The notes: generated from the sequence alone by a model not told the origin. A stretch of 64,000 nucleotides of DNA from Actinokineospora globicatena (GCF_024171945.1 NZ_JAMTCR010000007.1:186001-250000), one strand, 5' to 3'; numbered from the stretch's first letter, positions 50,153-59,331 are shown. A program made the numbers and translations.

Positions 50153-50458
50153 TCAGCACCAACCAGGACCAGCTTTGTCGGTCGAGACCCAACCTCCGTG
50201 GGAGATGTCGTGGTAGCGACCGTTGTCGACGGCGTCGTACCAGAAGTTGGTGCAGGCGCCCAGTTTGACGTTGTAGTGGGAATCGCCGGTAGGGCCGATG
50301 TACAGCCAGGTGAAGTCGACATTGGAGTTGACGTGGCCCTGGCTAGCCATTGCGGTGGTGCCGCCCGAACCGGCGGCCGAACTGGTGGCGGGGACGAGGG
50401 CAAGACCCGTGGCGACCGCGCCAGCCACGGCGAGCATCTTCAGGACACCCGAACGCAT
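50153..50458 (-). CDS. small secreted protein, unknown family
   Basis: The ATG at 50458 gives 101 residues. A signal peptide covers about 1-29 (MLKMLAVAGAVATGLALVP-like core ending SSAA). The mature part of about 70 residues is rich in Trp, Tyr, Gly and His (VDFTWLYIGPTGDSHYNV, ISHGGWV) with two Cys (GACTNFW and the final PGWC) that could form a disulfide. The composition suggests a small beta-barrel of the SH3 type, which is only a guess. It converges with the sigma gene, with 10 bp between stops. Confidence 0.75.
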   Translation of the reverse strand: MRSGVLKMLAVAGAVATGLALVPATSSAAGSGGTTAMASQGHVNSNVDFTWLYIGPTGDSHYNVKLGACTNFWYDAVDNGRYHDISHGGWVSTDKAGPGWC

Positions 50459-50669
50459 GGAACCACTCCCTGCGATAGATGGATATTTCCTCACTGACAT
50501 GCGAGAACGTGACAAACTCTAGGTAGACCCCGGCAGGCTGTCCACGACAGTCACCCGGCTGCCGCAGCAGTTACGCCGGGGGCCGGATTTGATATGTGAC
50601 AACAGTCATGGCCTTCGGTATGCGTCGTAGGCCAGGCGGGCTACCAGATCCGAAGCGGAGAACCGTGGC

Positions 50670-51317
50670 TCACTCGACAGCGGAACCTCGGCGGGGGCGG
50701 TGGGCAATCCACTCAAGTACCAGCAGTGGCACGGTCCAGCCCAGCCAGGACGTGATCCCCGCGATCGACTGAGTCAGGGCTACCTCGCTGCCACCGAACG
50801 TAGAGTCGAGGTCCGGCGTAAGAGCGATGGCGACCAGTGGGCCCCAGAACCGGTTGGTGATCGTCGAGAGCGTGAGCACGTAGCTGCGGACCATCCACGT
50901 GCGGTGCGCCTGGAAGTCCCTGGCCCGCGCGCGTCGGTAGCCCATGATCGTCGACGTCAGCCACAGCGAGGCCAGGAGCACGTGGCTGACCCGGGCGACC
51001 GGACCGAACGGTGAAGTGACTCCTACGACTAGACCCGCGATCCCCGCTGGGAGCACTCCCCCGAACACGTACACCCGGCCGACAACGGCGTGCAGGTGCC
51101 GGTAGTGCTGACGGAACCAGGGCCACACCTGGAGAAACCCCGCCACCATCGCCACCGCGCCGAAGGTGATGTGCACCAACAACGCCGGGTAGTGGAAAGC
51201 GAACCCGGCAGGCACACGAGAGAGGGCGGGGTCGAACGTCAGGTACGGCGGCAGGGAGAAGATCAGAAACACGGTGATGAGAGCGGCTACCGGGAGCGCC
51301 CACTTCGTGCGGATCAT
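50670..51317 (-). CDS. DUF2306 family membrane protein
   Basis: The ATG at 51317 gives 215 residues with about six membrane segments (WALPVAALITVFLIFSLPPY, HYPALLVHITFGAVAMVAGF, ISHVLL-type segment, LLVLEWIAH at the end). The conserved His in HITFGAVAMVAGFLQVWP, then HLHAVVGRVYV and HRTWMVRSY, are the DUF2306 signature. The function of the family is unknown; its histidines recall haem or metal-binding membrane proteins. It stands alone, upstream of the terminator of the M6 gene. Confidence 0.88.
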   Translation of the reverse strand: MIRTKWALPVAALITVFLIFSLPPYLTFDPALSRVPAGFAFHYPALLVHITFGAVAMVAGFLQVWPWFRQHYRHLHAVVGRVYVFGGVLPAGIAGLVVGVTSPFGPVARVSHVLLASLWLTSTIMGYRRARARDFQAHRTWMVRSYVLTLSTITNRFWGPLVAIALTPDLDSTFGGSEVALTQSIAGITSWLGWTVPLLVLEWIAHRPRRGSAVE

Positions 51318-51365
51318 GCGGTTGACGCTAGGAGCGCCGTGATCACCAGACCATCCGGTAAGCAC

Positions 51366-51403
51366 GAGGGCCGGTGGTGGGGCTAACCCCACCACCGGCC
51401 CTC
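51366..51403 (-). terminator. strong hairpin terminator after the M6 peptidase gene
   Basis: A 17-bp perfect stem (GAGGGCCGGTGGTGGGG and complement) with loop CTAA, about 50 bp beyond the stop at 51455. Confidence 0.88.
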
Positions 51404-51454
51404 TTACTCCCTATGCGGCGCAATGGCATGCCCCGCCAGAGCTACCGGGAGGTG

Positions 51455-53854
51455 CTACTTCTTCTTGCTCGGGAACACCCGGATCTGCAGCGACGTGCCC
51501 TCCTGCTTCAGCACCTTGATGCTCACACCGGCGGCGGGGAGCTTGACGCCCGCGGTCGGCTGGGCGGCGTTGAAGTAGGACTTGGTGTCGTCGAACAGCG
51601 GCTGGGCGTCCGTACCGCGGATGTAGCTGGCCCGACCACCCGCGAACAGGGTGAACGAGTCCGACTTCTGCAGCGAGAACGGCGCGTCGTAGCCCGCCAC
51701 GCGGGGCCGCCACGCCTGGCCCTGCAGGTTGTAGATGGGCTCCGGGTGCGCGTCGACCACCGACAGCAGGCCCTCGCCCGGGTGGACGGAGGCGTTGTTG
51801 TCCGGCTGGGAGGTGTCCCAGTAGGTCACCAGCAGGCCGTCCTGGTACGGGAAGCGGGTCGCCCAGTTGGGGCGGCTCGGGTCGCCGTAGTCGTACGGGC
51901 CGGGCTGCAGGTACTTGTCGTACCCGACGTAGGTCCGGTTGCTGGCCACGTAGAAGTGGTCGTAGTTCGCGGTCTCCGTACCGGTGGTGATGCGGAAACC
52001 GGCCGGGGTCCAGCCGTTGTTGCCAGCCTCGGCACCATCGGTGAACAGCGGCGCGCCGTCGGCGACCACGGAGATCTCGTCGGCGAAGAAGCCGTCCAGG
52101 GCCACGCCGCCGTCGGTGCGGTAGCGCAGTCGGATCTGGGCGTCCTTGCCCGCCAGCGAGGTCAGCGGCACAGCGACGTCAACCCACGCGTTGTTCGTGG
52201 TGTTGGTGATCGCCGGGGTGCCCACGGCGTCCCGGGTGAAGGGCTTGCCGTTGGCGACACCGTCGAGCGCGGTCCAGTTGGCGCCACCGTCGGTGGACGC
52301 TTCCACGAACAGGAAGTCGCAGTCGCAGTCCTCGATGTCGTAGCGCGCCTTGAGCTTGAGCTCGGCGGAGGTCTTGCCGGTGAGGTTCACCGAGCGGGTC
52401 AGCGAGTTCGACAGGTTGTCGCCCTTGCTGCTCCACCACATCTTCGACCCCGCGAACGGCGTGCCGTAGCTGGTCGAGACCTGCTTGTCGGGCAGGACCA
52501 CGACGACGCCCTGGGCCTTGTCGGTGTTGTACGCACCGGGACCGAGGTCGATCTTCTTGTCCTGACCGGCCACGACGGTCTCGTAGTCCAGCCAACCCAG
52601 CTGCAGCTTGTCCCACGCCGAGAAGTCGTTGGCCCGGTAGCCGATCGCCTCGTTGGCGTTGGACACCCGGCTCTGACCCATCAGCGACCACCAGTTGATG
52701 CCGTTCTCCTGGGCGCCGCCCGGGCCAACGGTGTCGTAGTGGTCCGGCAGACCGAGGTCGTGGCCGTACTCGTGCGCGAACACGCCGAGGCCGCCGTTCT
52801 CGGGCTGCATGGTGTAGTCGCCGACCCACAGGCCGGTGGTGCCGATCTGCACACCGCCGAGCTTGTTGTTGACCGGGCCGGTGGTGTTGCTGGAGAACGC
52901 GTACCAGCGGTGCGCCCAGATGGCGTCCTCACCCTGTGCGGGATCGGCGTCGGACTGGTCGCCACCGGCGTGCACGATCTGGAAGTGGTCCAGGTAGCCG
53001 TCGGGCTCGTTGAAGTCGCCGTCACCGTCGAAGTCGTAGCGGTCCCAGGTGTCGTACGACGCCAGGTCGGCCTTGATCGAGGCGTCGGTGGCACCGGCGG
53101 CCTTGCGGTCGGTGACCCACTGCTGCAGCGCGTCGGAGACCAGGTACCAGGAGTTGCCGCAGATGCGGCCGGGGCAGGGGTAGCCGTCGGAACGGCCGTA
53201 CCGGGCCTCGTTGTACTTGACCTTGACCCAGTCGGTGACCTGGCCCTCGACGGAGTACCGGCCGGAGGAGGCCTTCTCGTAGAAGGTCTTCAGCGACTCG
53301 GTGTTCGCGCCCTTGGCGAAGTACATGTCCTCGAAGTGCTTCTTCGAGTAGTCCGCCTGCCAGATCGTCTTGTTGTCGACGGCCCGGTTGGGCTTGGCGA
53401 TCTGGTTGTGCCGGGGGCCGTCGTAGCGGGCCGGGCCGGGCACGTTGGGGTTGGTGTCCTTGTCGGGGAAGTCCGGGTGGCGCTCGTCGCCGAACTCGGC
53501 GAGCACCACGAAGATCTTGTCGGTCTTCTCCCGCGCCAACTCGACGTACTGGTCGACGCCCTTCTTGCCGGTGCTCTTGTTCTTGGCCGAGGCGGCGGTG
53601 CCGACCTTGACCACGGTGCTCGCACCGCGCTTCTCGGCGCTCGCCTCACCGGAGAGGACCTTGGCCAGGCCCTCCTGGCGCAGCGCGCGGCGCTTCTCCT
53701 CGAGCGGGGAGACCACCTCGTCTGCGTGGTCCGCGGCGGCCTGGGGAGCCTGTTGGGTGGGTGCGGGGGCCGCGTCGGCGGCACCGTTGACCACCACCGC
53801 CCCGGTCCCGACCACCGTCGCCGCGGCGATCGCGACGACCAATCTTCGGCGCAC
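51455..53854 (-). CDS. secreted M6 metallopeptidase (immune inhibitor A type)
   Basis: A protein of 799 residues; the start is GTG at 53854 behind AGGAGG. A signal peptide covers about 1-29. The propeptide is charged (about 30-100). The M6 catalytic domain has YFAKGANTESLKTFYEKAS and the zinc motif HEYGHDLGLPDHYD (about 359-372), with a downstream WWSLMG Met turn. A tandem of beta-sandwich domains follows (DCDCDFLFVEASTDGGANW) of the type seen in immune inhibitor A and other secreted M6 enzymes. No anchor is visible, so it should be released into the medium. It is transcribed alone. Confidence 0.95.
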   Translation of the reverse strand: MRRRLVVAIAAATVVGTGAVVVNGAADAAPAPTQQAPQAAADHADEVVSPLEEKRRALRQEGLAKVLSGEASAEKRGASTVVKVGTAASAKNKSTGKKGVDQYVELAREKTDKIFVVLAEFGDERHPDFPDKDTNPNVPGPARYDGPRHNQIAKPNRAVDNKTIWQADYSKKHFEDMYFAKGANTESLKTFYEKASSGRYSVEGQVTDWVKVKYNEARYGRSDGYPCPGRICGNSWYLVSDALQQWVTDRKAAGATDASIKADLASYDTWDRYDFDGDGDFNEPDGYLDHFQIVHAGGDQSDADPAQGEDAIWAHRWYAFSSNTTGPVNNKLGGVQIGTTGLWVGDYTMQPENGGLGVFAHEYGHDLGLPDHYDTVGPGGAQENGINWWSLMGQSRVSNANEAIGYRANDFSAWDKLQLGWLDYETVVAGQDKKIDLGPGAYNTDKAQGVVVVLPDKQVSTSYGTPFAGSKMWWSSKGDNLSNSLTRSVNLTGKTSAELKLKARYDIEDCDCDFLFVEASTDGGANWTALDGVANGKPFTRDAVGTPAITNTTNNAWVDVAVPLTSLAGKDAQIRLRYRTDGGVALDGFFADEISVVADGAPLFTDGAEAGNNGWTPAGFRITTGTETANYDHFYVASNRTYVGYDKYLQPGPYDYGDPSRPNWATRFPYQDGLLVTYWDTSQPDNNASVHPGEGLLSVVDAHPEPIYNLQGQAWRPRVAGYDAPFSLQKSDSFTLFAGGRASYIRGTDAQPLFDDTKSYFNAAQPTAGVKLPAAGVSIKVLKQEGTSLQIRVFPSKKK

Positions 53855-54153
53855 TCAATTCCTCCTGTATCGGTGGGGACGACTCCAGGTGAAGTCCAGG
53901 CGAAACAGTAGAGGAGGGGCACCCATGCAGATATCACGACATGATTACAAGAGCCATTCCGGCCATCACATTCAGCTATAATACGGCGTGATGCCCCAAA
54001 TGGCGCAGAGTCCGATTCAACCGCGCGGACCAGGGCGGGGCGCCGGGGACAGATCGGGCAGCGCGAAGCATACCGGAAATGGGAGTTTCACAGTTTTGGC
54101 ACAAACGACCGGGAACGGTGGGGACCGGTTCAACGCAATAGGTACCTGGTGGG
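53855..54153. other. intergenic region, promoter region of the M6 gene
   Basis: This stretch is poorer in GC than its neighbours, especially 53930-53990. Short frames on both strands lack codon bias. It must hold the M6 promoter, but I could not pick clear -35 and -10 boxes. Confidence 0.45.
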
Positions 54154-54579
54154 TCAGTCCGCTTCGGGCAGCACGAGATCACCGGTGATCTGGCGGTGGA
54201 TGGCGGCCATGTCGAAGTAGTCGCGCTCGCGGTGGATGAACCCGTCGCGGGCCTCGACGACGTGGCAGGCGTAGCTGATCACCCGGCGGCCGGTCGCGGG
54301 CAGCGGACCGAGCGGGCCGAGGTGGGTACCGGCGCAGCGGACCTCGACGAAGGACGTGCCGCCGTCGAGGCTCTCGTGGAAGTCGCGGTAGGTGAACACG
54401 ACGTCGGGGAACGCGGCGTGCAGGGTCCGCATGACCTCGACCGGCTGGTCGGTGTCGGCGAACCGGGTGCCGGTGACGTCGGTGTAGACGTACTCGGGGT
54501 GGTACCGGGCGCGCATGGCTTCCCAGTCGTAGGTGTCGATGGTCTGCCAGTGCAGTCGGTGGATCTTCGAAGCGGTCAT
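54154..54579 (-). CDS. SnoaL-like (NTF2-fold) protein
   Basis: A protein of 141 residues from the ATG at 54579. The pattern of a SnoaL-like polyketide cyclase/ester cyclase family member is clear: YDWEAMRARYHPEYVYTDV near the N-terminus, MRTLHAAFPDVVFTYRDFHE in the centre and EARDGFIHRERDYFDM near the end. It is a small alpha+beta barrel that binds a hydrophobic ligand; no biosynthetic cluster is adjacent, so the substrate is unknown. Confidence 0.88.
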   Translation of the reverse strand: MTASKIHRLHWQTIDTYDWEAMRARYHPEYVYTDVTGTRFADTDQPVEVMRTLHAAFPDVVFTYRDFHESLDGGTSFVEVRCAGTHLGPLGPLPATGRRVISYACHVVEARDGFIHRERDYFDMAAIHRQITGDLVLPEAD

Positions 54580-54629
54580 GCGGTCACGCTAGGCAGGCCA
54601 CCGAGCGGGACGGAACAAGATCCACCCGG

Positions 54630-54908
54630 TCAGGTGGTCTCCCCGGCGGCGCGCAGCTGCTCGCGCAGGCGCTGCAGCGCGCGGTGCTGGGTCATGCGCA
54701 CCGCGGACGGCGACATGTCGAGCTTGATGGCCACCTGCTCGGCGCTGTCGCCGTCGACCACCCGCAGGTGCAGGATCTTGAGCTGCAACGGGGTCAGCAC
54801 GGCCATCGGGCCCACCGCGTCACCACGGGGGTCGGGGATCACGAGCCGCCCGTCGTGGGGCGTCTTGGGCGTCCGCATGCCGGTGGGACGCCCAGCCGGG
54901 GCGGGCAT
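54630..54908 (-). CDS. stand-alone sigma-70 region 4-type protein
   Basis: The ATG at 54908 gives 92 residues. Residues about 35-90 are a region 4 helix-turn-helix (AVLTPLQLKILHLRVVDGDS, AEQVAIKLDMSPSAVRMTQH, RALQRLREQL). Region 2 is absent, so it cannot act as a normal sigma factor. It may be a small DNA-binding regulator or the remnant of a sigma gene. It follows the Rsm22-type gene after about 80 bp on the same strand. Confidence 0.78.
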   Translation of the reverse strand: MPAPAGRPTGMRTPKTPHDGRLVIPDPRGDAVGPMAVLTPLQLKILHLRVVDGDSAEQVAIKLDMSPSAVRMTQHRALQRLREQLRAAGETT

Positions 54909-54989
54909 GACGCCACCTCCGTGCGAATTTTCCCAACAACCCTCAAGTCCGGCGTCCGGCACGGTGGGTGCGCCGGGTCTCACCGGGCG

Positions 54990-55955
54990 TCACGGGGTCC
55001 CGGCGTCCCAGGGGTCGCCCCAGGCGACGTCGCGGGCGGACCGGTACGCGGCGGGGTCGCGCTTGCTGACGATGGTGTCGGCCAGCCCCTCGGGTCCACA
55101 CAGCCGCAACGACACCAGGCCCTTGCGCTTAAGAGGGTGCCGGAGGACCCGGGCGGGCGCGGCGGGCCACGGCTCGCGGGTGGCGGCGACGTAAGAGAAC
55201 TTCTCGTCCTCGAAGTTGAGGACGGCCGTCTTCAGGCGTTGGTGCAGGGGGCTGCGGCCGAGGCGCGCGGCGAAGTGGCACCAGTCCTGTCCACGCGGGA
55301 TGGGGCAGGTGGTGCTGTGGGGACAGGGGGCGACGATGCGCATCCCCGCCGCGATGAGCTCGTCGCGCGCGGCCATGATCCGCTCGTACCCCGCGGGCGT
55401 GCCGGGTTCGATGACCACGGCCAGGGTCGCGGTCGTCATCGCGCGGACGGTGTCGGCGCGCGCGCTGTCGGTGAGCTCGCTGAGCACATAGGACAAGGTG
55501 GCGACGTCGGCGGGCGGTAGCCGGGTGTCGCCGAGGGCGGCGCGCTGCCACCGGACCTGGCGCACGGCCTGCTCGTCGGCGCGCTCGGCCAGCCGCCTGC
55601 CCAGCGCCATCGCCTGGGTGGACTGGTCGAGCACGGTGACCTCGGTCAGCGACGGCCACACCCTCGCCGCCGCCCACACCGCCGCGCCGGTGCCGCCACC
55701 GATGTCGACCAGCGCGCTAGGGGCGAAGTCGGGAGCGAGCGCGGCGACCTCGGTTAGCGCTGCCGTGACGGCGGCGTGGGTCGCGGGCATCCGGTAGGCA
55801 GCGTAAGCAGCGGCGGTGACCTCGGCGTCGAGCACGAGCGTGGACGGGTCTACGCCGGTGCGGTAGCGGTGGATAAGAGCCTGCGCCGAGTCCGCGAGCC
55901 GCTTGGTCGGGTAGCGCGCGACCTCGGCGTCCAAGGCGTCGGGCAGGGTGGCCAT
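54990..55955 (-). CDS. Rsm22-type methyltransferase family protein
   Basis: The ATG at 55955 gives 321 residues. The SAM-binding motif is ALVDIGGGTGAAVWAA (about 82-97). The Rsm22 signature follows with LSYVLSELTD, VIEPGTPAGYERIM and the cysteine-rich block PCPHSTTCPIPRGQDWCHF, which in the mitochondrial homologue binds a metal cluster. Family members are associated with the small ribosomal subunit. The start is close to the divergent end of the membrane operon gene at 55986, and it is probably transcribed independently. Confidence 0.92.
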   Translation of the reverse strand: MATLPDALDAEVARYPTKRLADSAQALIHRYRTGVDPSTLVLDAEVTAAAYAAYRMPATHAAVTAALTEVAALAPDFAPSALVDIGGGTGAAVWAAARVWPSLTEVTVLDQSTQAMALGRRLAERADEQAVRQVRWQRAALGDTRLPPADVATLSYVLSELTDSARADTVRAMTTATLAVVIEPGTPAGYERIMAARDELIAAGMRIVAPCPHSTTCPIPRGQDWCHFAARLGRSPLHQRLKTAVLNFEDEKFSYVAATREPWPAAPARVLRHPLKRKGLVSLRLCGPEGLADTIVSKRDPAAYRSARDVAWGDPWDAGTP

Positions 55956-55985
55956 GGCGGTCAATCATGCCGTGGCCAGGCTGTC

Positions 55986-56525
55986 CTACCTGGACGGGGT
56001 AGGCACGGACAGCCTCCGGCGGGTACGGCGCCAGGCGATGGCGAGGAACGCGATGAGACCGAGCAGCGGCAGCGTGCTGATCCCCCAACTGAGGGCCATC
56101 GGCGGGCCGGGCTGGTCGAGGACGCGCAGCGGGGTGAGGGCGCCCTCGCCGTGACCCAGCGGGCCGTCCACCCGGAACGTCAGGGTGTAGTCGCCCGGGC
56201 GCTGCATGGCCCGCACGTCCAGGCCCCAGACGTCGCGCTTGCGGGGGTGGCGGGCGAGCGGCTCGCGCCAACTGTCGCCGGGGGCGGTGATGGCGAGGAC
56301 GCCGGTCTTGCCGTCCACCCCGCCGTCCACGGCGAAGGTGAAGTCCAGGGACTGCATCGCCCGCACCGGCCACGTGCTGAACCCGATGACGATCGGGTAC
56401 GGCCCGGCCTGGACCTTCTCGGTGTGCACGATCTCGACCGGCTCGTAGGCACCTGCCACGGGCGCGGTCACCGCGAGCAGGGCGGCGGTGGTGACGAGGA
56501 CAGTGACGACGCGGCGCACGGTCAC
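55986..56525 (-). CDS. secreted, C-terminally anchored protein of the YtkA-like membrane operon
   Basis: The GTG at 56525 overlaps the stop of the upstream membrane-protein gene (GTGA); 179 residues. A signal peptide covers about 1-28 (VVTVLVTTAALLAVTAPVAG). The exposed part is one beta-sandwich (VEIVHTEKVQAGPYPIVIGF, RPGDYTLTFRVDGPLGHGEG), and a membrane segment near the end (about 147-167) with a basic tail anchors it. It is the last gene of the operon that begins at 59233. I know no named family. Confidence 0.82.
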   Translation of the reverse strand: MTVRRVVTVLVTTAALLAVTAPVAGAYEPVEIVHTEKVQAGPYPIVIGFSTWPVRAMQSLDFTFAVDGGVDGKTGVLAITAPGDSWREPLARHPRKRDVWGLDVRAMQRPGDYTLTFRVDGPLGHGEGALTPLRVLDQPGPPMALSWGISTLPLLGLIAFLAIAWRRTRRRLSVPTPSR

Positions 56526-57592
56526 ACCCCTTCCGGTCGGTCGCCTGCGGCGAGGCGGAGCATCTGACCGAACCGCGCGCCGAGGTGTCCGGCGAGGAGC
56601 CCGAGGACGGCGGCGGCGAGGATCGTGGGGAGCAGGTCGCCGACCGCGGGGGCGGGGACGTCGTAGACGACGCCGTCCTGGAACGCCTGGGCGGTGACGA
56701 CCAACGCGCCCGCTAGTGCTCCCGCGACAAGTGGGGCCCAACGGGCGGCGAGTCCGATAACGGGATAGGTCAGTAATGCGACGATAATCAACGTCATCGG
56801 CATCAGGGCGGGCATAGTCGGAACGCCCGAGATGTAGTCGCGCATCGGGAGGCCGACGGAGTCCGCATAGAGGCGTGTGGCCCACGGTGAGAACCACCAG
56901 GAAAGGGCCTGGACCAGAGCCAGGCCGATCGCGACGGCGATTCCGCCTTTACGGACGAATCCGGCACCGGTGAACAGGGTGAGCAGCACGAGGAACGCCA
57001 TCGCGACGTGCATCGAGTCGACCGTGTCCGAGACGTCCTGGAACGCGACGGCGATGATCGTGCTGAACCCGGCCAGCACGGCGAGCGAGACGAACACCCC
57101 GGTCCGGCCCCAGGGCTGGTCGCGGGCGGCACCGAAGACGACGACGGAGCCGACGAGGGTCATCGCGATCGACAGCAGCAGGCCGACGTGCGGCGGGGAG
57201 TCGATGACCGCGTCGAAGCCGTAGATGCCGTGCCACCACTGATCCCACAGCCCATAGAGCAGGAACAGGGCCGCGCCGCTGCCCGCGACTAGATAGCCGA
57301 GCGGCGCGGTGAACGTGCGGCCGAACACGCCTACCGGGACGCCGCCGACGGTGGGGTCAGGGGCGTGACCGGCGCGGCGGGCGGCGGTGGTCATGAGGAC
57401 GGCGGTGAGGCTCGCGATGCCGGAGACAGCGCTACCGGCGTAGAGGAACAGGTGGGGCAAGGTGAAGAAGGTGTCGGGGCCGACGTCTTCGTGCCACTGC
57501 ACGTCCCAGGTCAACCCGGTGAGGGTGAGCAGGGCGCCGAGCAGCAGGACCACGGCGGTGGTGGTCGCGGTTCTTACCTTCGTGCGCTCCAT
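56522..57592 (-). CDS. multi-pass membrane protein with conserved His/Asp motif
   Basis: A protein of 356 residues from the ATG at 57592, with about nine membrane segments. The first loop reads TWDVQWHEDVGPDTFFTLPH followed by LFLYAG, a pattern of His and acidic residues at the membrane face that recurs in a broad, uncharacterised bacterial family and suggests metal binding. A second set is in GLWDQWWHGIYGFD and DSPPHVGLLLS. The final gene overlaps it and a YtkA/FixH-like gene precedes it by 16 bp, so it is the core of a four-gene operon. A role in copper handling or in assembly of a metalloenzyme is possible but not shown. Confidence 0.82.
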   Translation of the reverse strand: MERTKVRTATTTAVVLLLGALLTLTGLTWDVQWHEDVGPDTFFTLPHLFLYAGSAVSGIASLTAVLMTTAARRAGHAPDPTVGGVPVGVFGRTFTAPLGYLVAGSGAALFLLYGLWDQWWHGIYGFDAVIDSPPHVGLLLSIAMTLVGSVVVFGAARDQPWGRTGVFVSLAVLAGFSTIIAVAFQDVSDTVDSMHVAMAFLVLLTLFTGAGFVRKGGIAVAIGLALVQALSWWFSPWATRLYADSVGLPMRDYISGVPTMPALMPMTLIIVALLTYPVIGLAARWAPLVAGALAGALVVTAQAFQDGVVYDVPAPAVGDLLPTILAAAVLGLLAGHLGARFGQMLRLAAGDRPEGV

Positions 57593-57608
57593 GGTCCTTC
57601 CCCTGCGG

Positions 57609-58007
57609 CTAGATGATCAACGAGAACACGGCGCGCTCGGTGGTGTCGGCGCGGCGGACGGTCACGGTCAACTCCCACGGTCCGGCCATGGGGAGGTCGG
57701 TGCGCTCGGCCCGGTACCGGCCGGGGTGGGTCGGGGTCGCCTTGGTCGGGGTGAGCGCGTGGCCCATGTCGACCATGACCGGCTCGACGGTGACCTCGGC
57801 GTCGACGGGCGACCCGGCGCGGTCGGCGACCTCGATGTCTACGGTGTTGGCGCCGACGCGGGGGTCGACGAGGTGGAGGCGGACGGCGTAGGTCGCGGTC
57901 CCGGCTCGGAGGTCGACGGGGTCGTCACCGGTGGTCCACCACGCGACCAGGAGTCCGGCGATGATCGCCACGACGACGGTCAGCGCGGCCTTGCCCCGGC
58001 GGGTCAC
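57609..58007 (-). CDS. YtkA/FixH-like membrane-anchored protein
   Basis: The GTG at 58007 overlaps the stop of the preceding gene; 132 residues. One N-terminal membrane segment (about 7-25) is followed by a single beta-sandwich with VMVDMGHALTPTKATPTHPG, the Met/His pattern of YtkA and FixH proteins (PMDMGHA-type), then GRYRAERTDLPMAGPWELTV. Such proteins bind copper or help assemble copper oxidases, with the domain outside the membrane. Confidence 0.88.
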   Translation of the reverse strand: MTRRGKAALTVVVAIIAGLLVAWWTTGDDPVDLRAGTATYAVRLHLVDPRVGANTVDIEVADRAGSPVDAEVTVEPVMVDMGHALTPTKATPTHPGRYRAERTDLPMAGPWELTVTVRRADTTERAVFSLII

Positions 58008-59233
58008 GGCGCCACGTCGAAGGTCGCGGCGATGGTGAGGATCTCGTAGCCGCGCTCGGCCTGGAACCAGGCCCGGTAGCGGCCGGGGTGCGGGAACGTG
58101 AAGGTGAAACCGACCTCGGCGGGGTAGGCGGCGACGGTCTCGTCCGGCTGGGCGGCGGCGGTCGTGGCCATGGCGTGGACGTGCGCCCAGACGGCCTGGG
58201 TGTCGTCGGTGAGGATGAGGTGGCCGCGCATGCCCAGCCAGGGCTGGAGGTCGTCGGGTCCGGTGAAGTCGACGGTGAGCGTGGCCGGGTCCCCCGCGCG
58301 CAAGGGCGTGGTGGTGACGGTTCCCTTCGCGGGGGTTGGGGGTTGTCGCTGCTCCCCCGCGATGTCCACTTGGGCGCGAACCTGCTGCTGTCCCCCGCCC
58401 AGGCGCGTGAACTCTGCCGCCATGGTGTGCCGTCCTGGGTCTGTGGGGGCGAACTGCACTCGGTAGTCACCTGGGGCGGTTCTTACCGGGTGCACGTGCG
58501 TCAGGGTGCCTCTTGCGCTGACTATCGCTAGGTGGATCAACGCGCCATGGTGGACTTGTAGGTCATCGACCGGTCTGCCGGTGACGCTGTCTGTGACTGT
58601 TAGCACCAACTCGGTCGCGGTGGCTTCTACGGCCAGGTTCACGGGCGGGCGAGGCCTGTCCTGTGTGGACTTTGGCGGGATTGTGCTGGAGAGCAAGGCT
58701 GCCGTTGTCGCTGTCGCGAGTGCGGCTACCAGTGCTGCGGCTGGGATAAGAGCTAGCTTGCTGCTTCTCGTGGCTAGCAGTAGGGAGAGTAAGAGGAATA
58801 AGCCTGCGGCCACGAACCCGCCGTAGACGGTCCTTTCCCATGCTGGGCTGACTCTTTCCGCTACCGCGAAGGGGATCCGGGCTGAGGTAGTGCCGTCGGA
58901 CAGCTCCAACTCCCAGGGGCCGTAACGGTCGACGCGCAGGTATGCGGTTGTTGAGCCGGTGCGGAGGTTGATGGTCGCGGTGCTGGTCGGGCTTTCGCCT
59001 GCTGGGGTAGCGGCGAGGCGGAGAGTGCCTGGCGGGCTACCCACGTGGGTGATCACGTCGACCTGCAGGGGCGCAGGCGCGCCATCGGTCCTGCGGAGGG
59101 TGACCGTGAGCTCCCGCCCACCAAGGGTTTGCGCGACCGCCGTGTCTTGGCCGACGGGCGCCCCATCGGCCTGAGCCGGGCTGCCGACAAGCAGCAACAC
59201 CAGCACCAGCGCAGCCGCGATCCCCTTCCCCAC
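58004..59233 (-). CDS. secreted/membrane protein with two copper-binding-like beta-sandwich regions
   Basis: The GTG at 59233 starts a signal peptide (about 1-22); 409 residues. The first exposed domain (about 25-125) is YtkA/CopC-like (RELTVTLRRTDGAPAPLQVD, YGPWELELSDG). Two membrane segments follow at about 135-185 (GGFVAAGLFLLLSLLLA, LIPAAALVAALATATTAALL), then a second pair of sandwiches with His-rich loops: LTHVHPVRTAPGDYRVQF, QAVWAHVHAMA and FTFPHPGRYRAWFQAERGYE. The HVHP and AHVHAM motifs suggest copper. It is the first gene of the operon running to 55986. Confidence 0.82.
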   Translation of the reverse strand: MGKGIAAALVLVLLLVGSPAQADGAPVGQDTAVAQTLGGRELTVTLRRTDGAPAPLQVDVITHVGSPPGTLRLAATPAGESPTSTATINLRTGSTTAYLRVDRYGPWELELSDGTTSARIPFAVAERVSPAWERTVYGGFVAAGLFLLLSLLLATRSSKLALIPAAALVAALATATTAALLSSTIPPKSTQDRPRPPVNLAVEATATELVLTVTDSVTGRPVDDLQVHHGALIHLAIVSARGTLTHVHPVRTAPGDYRVQFAPTDPGRHTMAAEFTRLGGGQQQVRAQVDIAGEQRQPPTPAKGTVTTTPLRAGDPATLTVDFTGPDDLQPWLGMRGHLILTDDTQAVWAHVHAMATTAAAQPDETVAAYPAEVGFTFTFPHPGRYRAWFQAERGYEILTIAATFDVAP

Positions 59234-59331
59234 CAGGGTGACGGTAGTGATCGAGGAGGCGGTTGGTCGTCACGGCAAGAGGGGATTCGTGGTCCCTCTG
59301 ATGGGGGATCCAGGAGCCCGAGCGCCACCGG

